A stretch of 40,561 nucleotides of DNA from Bacteroidota bacterium (lineage in GTDB: Bacteria > Bacteroidota > Bacteroidia > Chitinophagales > Chitinophagaceae). The first letter of the stretch is position 1; each line of letters begins with the position of its first letter. This document shows positions 34,311 to 40,561 of this stretch, piece by piece. The translations under genes were made by a program, and so were the position numbers. The notes under the pieces are model-generated. The model saw only the letters and a list, made by a program, of their open reading frames with translations. It did not search any database and was not told where the DNA came from. The stretch spans positions 1 to 40,561 of the forward strand of contig JAFAGR010000025.1 of assembly GCA_023422565.1 (NCBI GenBank). Reading direction: 5' to 3'.

Positions 34311-34359
34311 CTATCAACTATCAACTATCAACTATAAACTATAAACTATAAACTGTCAA
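34311..34359. repeat. Heptamer array C: seven units of CTATCAA type
   Basis: Seven contiguous units: CTATCAA three times, CTATAAA three times, CTGTCAA. On the minus strand the unit is TTGATAG, giving the same TTG core and period as arrays A and B but in the opposite orientation. It ends 33 bp before the arginase-like gene. Confidence 0.92.
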
Positions 34360-34392
34360 CTACTCTACATTGCCCCTGCTAACAAACTATCC

Positions 34393-35448
34393 ATGAAACA
34401 TTTCAGGTTCTATTCAAAATCAGACATACTCTCCCTAACGCGTATCCGAAAATTCGAAACCCGCGCAGGCGAGAGGATACAATGCATACACGAAGGCGCA
34501 GAATGGGCGGAATCTCTGGAACGATCCTCTGCACGTTTTATAATTATCGGTATTCCGGAAGACATCGGAATAAAGGGTAATTACGGCCTCGGCGGTGCAG
34601 ACACCTGTTGGCACCCCTTCCTCCATGCGTTTTTAAACATTCAAAACAATGATTTTTTCAACGCAGAAGACGCTTTGCTTCTCGGCACTTTTGATTTTGG
34701 AGACATTAAATACCTGATCGAAAATTCTGCGCGCGACCAGGATGAAATGATTGACGCATACCGGCACGCCGTGAGCATAATTGATGATGAGGTGGAGAAT
34801 CTCGTAAAGGTGGTTGCGGGGCTGGGAAAAATTCCCATTGTAATCGGCGGCGGACATAACAACGCATACCCGGTAATAAAAGGTGTAGCCAAAGGTCTCC
34901 ACAAACTCGGCAAACTGCCGCTGGCGCAGATCAATTGCATAAATCTTGATGCGCATACCGATTATAAATTCACGGAAGGAAGGCACAGCGGAAACGCATT
35001 TCGCTATGCGGAAAAAGATGGTTATTTAGGAAAGTATTGCGCAGTTGGTGTACATGAAAATTATATTCCTCAAAACGTATTTAGCGACATCACTGAAAAT
35101 CCTTTCGTACAGTTCGTTTCTTATGAAGATATCTTTCTGCGGGAAAAGCTGAACTTCTTCCAGGCAATCTCTCACGCTATCGGATTCACTGAAGACACCT
35201 ACACCGGAATTGAACTTGATTTGGATGTGATTGAGAACGTGGTGTCAAGCGCTGTTACTCCAAGCGGTATAAGCGCACTGGACGCGAGGCGCTTCCTGCA
35301 TTTCGCGGCAACGGATGCTAAGGTTGCCTACCTGCACATCAGCGAAGGAGCATGCCAGTTAAGCAATGGAGTGAAGGGAGAACAAACGGGAAAGCTGATC
35401 AGCTACCTCGTCTCCGATCTTATAAAAGCGATGAGTCAGAAAAATTAA
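34393..35448 (+). CDS. Arginase-superfamily hydrolase, formimidoylglutamase-like
   Basis: The 351-residue ureohydrolase-fold protein retains all six binuclear manganese ligands: H155 (GGGHNN), D186/H188/D190 (NLDAHTD) and D276/D278 (ELDLD). HISEGACQL near the C-terminus provides a candidate guanidino-binding Glu. The GGGH form (rather than GGDH of agmatinases) and the N-terminal IGIPEDIGIKGNYGLGGAD favour the formimidoylglutamase (HutG) branch, which releases formamide and glutamate from the HutI product. Arginase or another guanidino substrate cannot be excluded. A TACATTG box lies at 34366-34372. hutI and ftcD are 9-12 kb upstream in this window. Confidence 0.82.
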   Translation: MKHFRFYSKSDILSLTRIRKFETRAGERIQCIHEGAEWAESLERSSARFIIIGIPEDIGIKGNYGLGGADTCWHPFLHAFLNIQNNDFFNAEDALLLGTFDFGDIKYLIENSARDQDEMIDAYRHAVSIIDDEVENLVKVVAGLGKIPIVIGGGHNNAYPVIKGVAKGLHKLGKLPLAQINCINLDAHTDYKFTEGRHSGNAFRYAEKDGYLGKYCAVGVHENYIPQNVFSDITENPFVQFVSYEDIFLREKLNFFQAISHAIGFTEDTYTGIELDLDVIENVVSSAVTPSGISALDARRFLHFAATDAKVAYLHISEGACQLSNGVKGEQTGKLISYLVSDLIKAMSQKN

Positions 35449-35479
35449 AAATGCCGCACCAGGGTTGATGCGGCATTTT
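35448..35479. terminator. Bidirectional terminator between convergent genes
   Basis: AAAATGCCGCA and TGCGGCATTTT pair perfectly over 11 bp around a 10-nt loop, with T-runs on both strands. It separates the convergent arginase-like gene (ends 35448) and SH3 gene (ends 35500). Confidence 0.85.
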
Positions 35480-35499
35480 CTCTCTCAAGATTTTCGCAA

Positions 35500-35922
35500 C
35501 TATCCTTCCGGCGTCAGGTACTGCGCATATGCATAGCCTTCCTCACCATCCTTTGTTCTCACCTGCCACCACTGGTCGTTCGCGCGGCTAACCACCGTGA
35601 TCACTTCGTCGTGCGCGGCCTTGCCAACTATTGGTTGGTCTGTACCCGGGCCCTTGCGTATGTTAAGGTTGCTTGACTCGGTAGTCACTCTCGCCTTCGT
35701 TACATTTGCATCAATTGCGGTTTTGATGTTCAGCACAAGGTCTCCGCCCGCGTAGTTGGGATCGATCTGCCCGTAGGTATCCCACAACCTGTCTTTCACA
35801 TCACCGGTTGGGGCGGTGCCGTCAATATAAAGAACACCGTTTTGCTCACGAACCTGCAGGTCGGAAATGCCGGCCTGTGTGGCCTGATCGGTGAGTTGCT
35901 TGTATTTATCCTGTAATGCCAT
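35500..35922 (-). CDS. SH3-domain protein with BON-like N-terminus
   Basis: The 140-residue product has no signal peptide. Residues 1-65 form a BON/LysM-associated type alpha-beta module (YKQLTDQATQAGISDLQVRE, LYIDGTAPTGDVKDRLWD). Residues ~78-138 form a bacterial SH3 (SH3b) domain with SSNLNIRKGPGTDQPIVG and WWQVRTKDGEEGYAYAQYL. The SH3b class binds peptidoglycan or peptides in secreted proteins, which makes the lack of a signal peptide odd. It follows the BON lipoprotein gene by 7 bp and is probably co-transcribed. Confidence 0.82.
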   Translation of the reverse strand: MALQDKYKQLTDQATQAGISDLQVREQNGVLYIDGTAPTGDVKDRLWDTYGQIDPNYAGGDLVLNIKTAIDANVTKARVTTESSNLNIRKGPGTDQPIVGKAAHDEVITVVSRANDQWWQVRTKDGEEGYAYAQYLTPEG

Positions 35923-35929
35923 TGTTGAA

Positions 35930-36415
35930 TTATTTTATGGTTAAGTTGTTTTCAATTTTACCGGGTTTCAATGCATTTAACTTCATCATGAGCGTTCGGT
36001 TCTCATCCTTAGTAACTGTACCAGTAAGCGTAACAGTTCCCATACTAACCGTTGCAGTTACACCGGGATGATCTTTAGTGGCATCACGCACTGCAGCGGT
36101 TAATGCATCATCTGTACTAACCTCTACCGGTGCCGTTACCACGGGGGCCGCAACCGTTACATTATTTACTACAGACTTTACGCCCTTAACGTCCTTTACC
36201 AACCCCTCTGCGGCTGAACGCGCACTTTCGTTAGCCACCTCTCCTGACAATGTGGCTACGCCCTTATCAACAGTAACGGTAACACCCGAGGTTTCAGGAT
36301 TTGTATTTAGCGATGTCTCAGATTTTTGCTGAACCTCCGCATCTTTCGGGCCGCAGCCGGTGATAGTTAACGTTGCACCAAGGATAAGTGCCGGCAATAG
36401 CTTTCGTAAATTCAT
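35930..36415 (-). CDS. Double BON-domain lipoprotein (OsmY-like)
   Basis: The 161-residue product has lipobox TITGC (Cys21). Two BON domains follow: ~40-88 (VTVTVDKGVATLSGEV ... VKGVKSVVNNVTV) and ~100-160 (LTAAVRDATKDHPGV ... VTLTGTVTKDENR). BON domains bind phospholipid surfaces, and OsmY-type proteins respond to osmotic stress. It is first in a two-gene unit with the SH3 protein, which has a BON-like half of its own. Confidence 0.88.
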   Translation of the reverse strand: MNLRKLLPALILGATLTITGCGPKDAEVQQKSETSLNTNPETSGVTVTVDKGVATLSGEVANESARSAAEGLVKDVKGVKSVVNNVTVAAPVVTAPVEVSTDDALTAAVRDATKDHPGVTATVSMGTVTLTGTVTKDENRTLMMKLNALKPGKIENNLTIK

Positions 36416-36518
36416 TGATTTTGTTTTTAGATGAAAAACAAAACCTTAACAAAAATTGTGCAACTTATTGTGCCGGAGTGTTTACTACGAGAAAGCGGCC
36501 CAGGAAAATGGGGTTCTT

Positions 36519-37307
36519 CTAAAGGCAGCCAAGCCGCCCGCCGTCAACGGGTAAGTTTATTCCCGAAATATAGGCAGCAGCCGGAGAGGCAAGAAAGGCC
36601 ACAACTGCGCCAAATTCCCCGGGCATTCCCATTCTTCCCGCAGGTATTTCGGAAAGCATTTCATTTACTATTGCTTCTTCCGGGTTACCTGTAGAAGCAA
36701 CTTTGTTCTGAATGATGTATTCTGCCCGAACCGTTTTGGTTAAACCGGGAAGAACATTGTTTACGGTAACGCCGTACTTTCCAACTTCATTGGCAAGTGT
36801 TTTACTCCAGTTTGCCACAGCAGCCCGGATCGTATTGCTTACACCAAGCCCTTTAAGCGGCTGCTTCACGGAGGTTGATATGATATTGATGATCCGGCCA
36901 TAGCCAGCAGCCTTCATCCCCGGCAAAAGCGCGGTGGCGAGAATATGATTGCAAATAAGGTGGCTTTCGAATGTAGCCTTAAACTGCTCCGGCTTTGCAT
37001 CCGTTAACGGGCCGCCCGCCGGGCCGCCGGTGTTATTTACCAGAATGTGTGCTACGTTTCCGGAAGAAATAAATCCATCAATGGCTTTCTGAACATTTGT
37101 ACTGTCGCTGAAATCGGCAACAAGGTAACTGTGCGTTTGTCCCTTACCGTTATGTAATTTTTCCAGCGCGTCTTTTAATTTCTCTTCGTTACGCGCAAAC
37201 AGTATAACATTTGCTCCCAACAGGGCAAGCTCTGAAGCGCATGCAAATCCAAGGCCTTGTGTACTTCCACAAACAACGGCTGTTTTGCCGGTCAAATCAA
37301 GGTTCAT
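36519..37307 (-). CDS. SDR-family oxidoreductase-like protein lacking the Tyr/Lys pair
   Basis: The 262-residue product (ATG 37307; the frame is open upstream, but MNLDLTGKTAVV is the normal SDR N-terminus) has a Rossmann fold with CGSTQGLGFACA (variant of TGxxxGxG), NNTGG and a C-terminal GINLPVDGG. The catalytic Ser is S144 or S146 (IISTS). At the YxxxK positions the sequence is S157...R161 in GVSNTIRAAV, so both Tyr and Lys are missing. CDD subgroup BKR_like (cd05344), as I recall, has such incomplete tetrads. Function may be binding or an unusual reduction. Confidence 0.85.
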   Translation of the reverse strand: MNLDLTGKTAVVCGSTQGLGFACASELALLGANVILFARNEEKLKDALEKLHNGKGQTHSYLVADFSDSTNVQKAIDGFISSGNVAHILVNNTGGPAGGPLTDAKPEQFKATFESHLICNHILATALLPGMKAAGYGRIINIISTSVKQPLKGLGVSNTIRAAVANWSKTLANEVGKYGVTVNNVLPGLTKTVRAEYIIQNKVASTGNPEEAIVNEMLSEIPAGRMGMPGEFGAVVAFLASPAAAYISGINLPVDGGRLGCL

Positions 37308-37375
37308 AATTTCCGGGTTGATGGCTTGCAAGATACGCATAGCCAAAAACAGAAGCACAATTTTGTATTGCCCGT

Positions 37376-39121
37376 TTAATACACCAAAGCGCCTTCCTTT
37401 ATATCCGCATTGGTAAATACGCCTTTGAACGCTTTCGGATGCATTCCGGTTTTGTCCTCCAGTTGCTTTTGCCGGCTCATCCTATCTAATGCGGAGAGCG
37501 CATAAAAGTTATTTGGATTTATAGCGAGATCTTCCTTGAGAATCGTTTCCGCTTCTTTATACCTTTCTGCTTTTATTAGGCTGCTGGCGAGGTAATGCCT
37601 TGAGGGGATCAGCCAGTCGCGCGGCTCTGTATAAATAAGCAAGTCTTCAAGAGCCCGCGCCTGTTTGTAAAAGTTAACAGCCTCATCCATCTTTCCAAAC
37701 TTCTCACTCATCATCCCTTCAAGCAATTTCTCCGCAACTAAACCGCTGTTTTTGGGCGCGTTGAAGGGACCCATCACCACTTCCAAATCAGGATGATTTA
37801 AACTTTTCCGAAGAGCGGCAAGGTATTTTTCAGCATTATTTTTATTACCGGAAGCCGCTGCAGCCATGCCCCGTGCCCATGAGTCTAACAGGTGCGCATA
37901 AGCGTAGTTTTCAGGAATTGCAGGTTCCCCGGCAAGATCCGCCCATTTACCAAACCTGAGTTTTACCAACTGCGGAGTTACATAAACGTATTGCGCGAAA
38001 TTGCCCACAGGAGCGGGAAGCGAAAGAAAGGAACTGTCGAAACTTTTCCTTGCAAGTTCACCGCTTTTTAAAGCATAGGCGTAATTTGGACGTAACATGG
38101 CGCAGGCCGCCTGCATGTGAAGATTGTGAATAAGGTAGATGTCTAATTTGTTTACCACTTCAGGATAAAGCTCCAGGTATTTATCATAAGCTTTCACCGC
38201 GGTTTCATTTACAGCAATTCCTTTTTCGTAATGGCCGCTTCTGATGTAAACGTGAGAAGGCATGTGCACCATGTGCGAAACACCCGGCATCATCACGCCG
38301 AGCCTGTCTGCACTTGCAAGCGCCCTTTGCGGAGTGGGCGAGGCTTCCGTGGCATGAATGTAATAATGATTTGCGCCGGGGTGTGCGGGCTGCATGGCTA
38401 AAATTTTTTCTAAAATCTTGATCAGTTCAGGCGTCCAGCTTTCCGGCTCCCCATTCGCCTTCCAGTACCTCCATGGATGTTGAAGCATTATCGCATCAGC
38501 ATATAAGGCATGAACGTCTGCATCATTTATCGATTTACTCGCAGCCTCCATTGCCCGGGTGTAGGCTTCATCAAGCGAAGCACGGGAAACGGAAGTGTCT
38601 TTTGAATAACGAAGGGCCATCGCGCCTATCAAAGCTTTCTCTTTGGGGGAAAGGTTTTGGAATAGCGAGACAGCCTTCATCGCCGCATCTGCAGCCTCGG
38701 GCGCGGCGTTGTATTCAAGATCGTTGATATTCGGACCGTAAGCGAGGGCTTGCCCCCAATAGATCATCGGCTCCTTGTCATCAAAAGCCTGCGCCTTCTT
38801 AAATGAAGCCATCGCTTCAATTATATGAAAGGCATAATACATATTGATCCCCTGGTTGAAATAGTATTGCGCACTGTCGCTCGCTGAATTTATCTTCCAA
38901 CTGTATGTGCCCCAACCCGGGAGAGGGCCTATCGCCATCGCAAGCGAATCTTCGTTCAGCACATTCCAATCCGGAGAACAAAAGATCATCGAACGCATCT
39001 TCTGTTCCTTCACGGAGCTTTTTGACACAACAACCCGATCATTCTTCACTATCATTGCTTTTAAACCCATCGCCATTAAAAAAGCAAGAATTATTTCCGC
39101 AAAAACAATATGAATTTTCAT
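37376..39121 (-). CDS. Secreted histidine-rich TPR protein
   Basis: The 581-residue product has an N-terminal hydrophobic segment (IVFAEIILAFLMAMGLKAMIV) that serves as signal or anchor. TPR-like helices follow, with FNQGINMYYAFHIIEAMASF at the start and YKEAETILKEDLAINPNNFY near the end. The middle (~243-291) has a His-rich block, HPGANHYYIHATEASPTP and SHMVHMPSHVYIRSGHY, with at least six His. This combination is shared by a large family of bacterial proteins annotated only as TPR proteins, so the His block is probably a family feature, possibly a metal site. Function unknown. The 236 bp between it and parE hold both promoters. Confidence 0.8.
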   Translation of the reverse strand: MKIHIVFAEIILAFLMAMGLKAMIVKNDRVVVSKSSVKEQKMRSMIFCSPDWNVLNEDSLAMAIGPLPGWGTYSWKINSASDSAQYYFNQGINMYYAFHIIEAMASFKKAQAFDDKEPMIYWGQALAYGPNINDLEYNAAPEAADAAMKAVSLFQNLSPKEKALIGAMALRYSKDTSVSRASLDEAYTRAMEAASKSINDADVHALYADAIMLQHPWRYWKANGEPESWTPELIKILEKILAMQPAHPGANHYYIHATEASPTPQRALASADRLGVMMPGVSHMVHMPSHVYIRSGHYEKGIAVNETAVKAYDKYLELYPEVVNKLDIYLIHNLHMQAACAMLRPNYAYALKSGELARKSFDSSFLSLPAPVGNFAQYVYVTPQLVKLRFGKWADLAGEPAIPENYAYAHLLDSWARGMAAAASGNKNNAEKYLAALRKSLNHPDLEVVMGPFNAPKNSGLVAEKLLEGMMSEKFGKMDEAVNFYKQARALEDLLIYTEPRDWLIPSRHYLASSLIKAERYKEAETILKEDLAINPNNFYALSALDRMSRQKQLEDKTGMHPKAFKGVFTNADIKEGALVY

Positions 39122-39357
39122 GGCAGTAATTTTCTGAAAGGTAATGAGTTGAATTCATATTTCACTTTTTATTAATATAGATGAGTTTATGCAACCCTGT
39201 GGATAATTAGGAAAACCGGGCGTTTAAGCATATCCATTATATTCGCACCGCCGTAAACGAGCGGTAAACGGAAGAATGAGAGGAGTGAAATTTGCACCCG
39301 ACCGGTAACAACCATATCCTTATTCTCTCTTAGCCCACGCGGAAAAACCTGACTAAA

Positions 39358-40561
39358 ATGGCAGAAAAACAATCATTTGATTATACGGAAGAAAGCATTC
39401 GCAGCCTCGACTGGAAAGAACACATCAGGCTGAGGCCCGGGATGTATATTGGAAAATTAGGTGACGGAAGCAGTCCTGACGATGGCATTTATGTGTTGCT
39501 GAAAGAGGTAATTGATAACTGCATTGATGAGCATACCATGGGCTATGGCAAGGTGGTTGAGGTTACCATCGAAGGCAAAACGATCACCGTAAGAGATTAT
39601 GGCCGTGGCATTCCTCTCGGCAAGGTGGTTGATGTGGTGAGTAAAATAAATACCGGCGCTAAGTACGACAGTAAGGCTTTTCAAAAAAGTGTGGGGTTGA
39701 ATGGAGTGGGTACAAAAGCGGTGAACGCACTTAGCAGCTTTTTTAAGGTGACTGCCTTCCGGGAAGGAAAGGAAAAGACCGCAGAATTCGGAAAAGGCAT
39801 TTTAATAAAAGAGCATAAAGAAACGGGCACAAAGGAAGATAACGGAACGCTGGTAACATTTATACCTGACGAAACCGTTTTCAAAAACTTTCATTTCGTT
39901 CAGGAATATCTCGACAACCAATTCTGGAATTACTGCTACCTGAATGCGGGGCTGGTAATGATGTTGAATGGAAAGAAGTATGTAAGCAAGAATGGTTTAC
40001 TCGATCTGCTGCAGCGCAAAACCAATGAGGACGAATGGCGCTACCCGGTCATTCATTTAAAAGGTGAAGATATTGAAGTGGCCATCACGCATGAAAACAG
40101 CTATGGCGAAGAATATTACAGCTTCGTAAACGGCCAGTTCACCACCCAGGGCGGCACCCATCTCGCCGCATTCAGGGAAGGCTATGTAAAAACGATACGC
40201 GAATTTTTTAAGAAGGATTATGATGCGGCCGACATCCGTGGAAGTATCTGCGCGGCCATTTCAGTTCGTGTGCAGGAGCCCGTTTTCGAAAGCCAGACAA
40301 AAACAAAATTAGGGTCACTTTCTGTTTACGAGGGCGGGCCGAGCATGAAAGCTTTCGTGGGAGATTTCCTTTCACGTGAACTTGATAACTATCTCCATAA
40401 AAACCCTTCAACTGCAGAGGCGCTGAAAAAACGCATCGAACAAAACGAAAGGGAAAGAAAGGAACTTGCCGGCATTAAAAAACTGGCGAATGAAAGAGCG
40501 AAGAAAGCCAACCTGCATAATAAAAAACTTCGCGACTGCAAGTTTCATTATAATGATGAGG
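39358..40561 (+). CDS. parE: DNA topoisomerase IV subunit B (3' partial at window edge)
   Basis: 401 codons are visible before the window ends. The N-terminus shows the GHKL ATPase site: LLKEVIDNCIDE (catalytic E50, N54), VRDYGRGIPLG (D80) and VGLNGVGTKAVNAL (Gly-rich lid). The transducer domain follows, with GGTHLAAFREGYVKT and VQEPVFESQTKTKLGS containing the QTK loop. The end (NKKLRDCKFHYNDE) enters the TOPRIM domain. Together with ParA/C-type subunit A it decatenates daughter chromosomes using ATP. The sequence resembles Bacteroidota ParE more than GyrB, judging by IRSLDWKEHIRLRPGMYIGK and the C-K-F-H linker. The subunit A gene is expected just downstream. Confidence 0.93.
   Translation, partial: MAEKQSFDYTEESIRSLDWKEHIRLRPGMYIGKLGDGSSPDDGIYVLLKEVIDNCIDEHTMGYGKVVEVTIEGKTITVRDYGRGIPLGKVVDVVSKINTGAKYDSKAFQKSVGLNGVGTKAVNALSSFFKVTAFREGKEKTAEFGKGILIKEHKETGTKEDNGTLVTFIPDETVFKNFHFVQEYLDNQFWNYCYLNAGLVMMLNGKKYVSKNGLLDLLQRKTNEDEWRYPVIHLKGEDIEVAITHENSYGEEYYSFVNGQFTTQGGTHLAAFREGYVKTIREFFKKDYDAADIRGSICAAISVRVQEPVFESQTKTKLGSLSVYEGGPSMKAFVGDFLSRELDNYLHKNPSTAEALKKRIEQNERERKELAGIKKLANERAKKANLHNKKLRDCKFHYNDE

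Noticed and set aside
34116..34359. CRISPR array in the repeat region
   Set aside because: Units are 7 bp, contiguous and without spacers; no cas genes are present.
39198..39206. Perfect DnaA-box sequence TGTGGATAA before parE, and TTATCCACG at about 31031
   Set aside because: Single 9-mers are expected by chance about 0.3 times in a window of this size on two strands; there is no cluster, AT-rich unwinding element or dnaA nearby, so no origin is claimed.

Overview
The window looks like a chromosomal segment of a gliding-type Bacteroidota, most likely from the Chitinophagaceae/Chitinophagales. This is inferred from three large secreted proteins with type IX secretion (T9SS) C-terminal signals, several Bacteroidota-typical families (DUF5916, DUF4251, SprB repeats, a short RRM protein, TPR-coupled membrane receptors), many Lys-Ser/Ala-Cys lipoproteins, and promoter-like TAnnTTTG boxes close to start codons. 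I see no phage, insertion sequence, rRNA, tRNA or CRISPR array. Most of the window is ordinary chromosomal gene content, with accessory surface proteins between housekeeping genes.

Layout. 1-7000: the C-terminal part of a T9SS-exported subtilisin-like protease containing unusual eight-residue repeats, a periplasmic-TPR adenylyl cyclase, a lipoprotein, and a convergent TPR membrane protein with no enzymatic output domain. 7049-10117: small membrane proteins, a short HPF/RaiA-type ribosome-associated factor with a coupled downstream gene, a DUF4251 lipoprotein, a cyclophilin and an RRM protein. 10348-15794: a FUSC-family membrane protein, an SRAP/HMCES-type DNA-protein crosslink protein, and a convergent DUF5916 outer-membrane barrel. 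15946-19945: small stress or envelope proteins (YtxH-like, glycine zipper, Gmad2), a YfcC/DcuC-type transporter and a divergent conserved hypothetical.

19958-27495: a lipoprotein MsrA diverging from a likely operon of an atypical MurC-like Mur ligase, imidazolonepropionase (hutI) and a fused formiminotransferase-cyclodeaminase. On the other strand is a two-gene unit (cupin plus unknown), followed by a lipoprotein DNA/RNA endonuclease and a small secreted helical protein. 27785-34103: two divergent ~1000-residue T9SS clients, one with an RCC1-like region plus five PKD-like repeats (type A signal), the other with SprB repeats and a gliding-associated C-terminal domain (type B signal). 34104-34392 holds three arrays of related 7-bp repeats, one with canonical G-quadruplex spacing.

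34393-40561: an arginase-superfamily enzyme (formimidoylglutamase-like), an SH3/BON-like pair, an SDR lacking the usual Tyr/Lys catalytic pair, a histidine-rich TPR protein, and the N-terminal two-thirds of topoisomerase IV subunit B (parE), which runs off the edge. Functional threads are histidine catabolism (hutI, ftcD, hutG-like), T9SS surface display, and envelope or stress adaptation. The least explained items are the eight-residue repeats in the protease, the heptamer arrays and the atypical Mur ligase.
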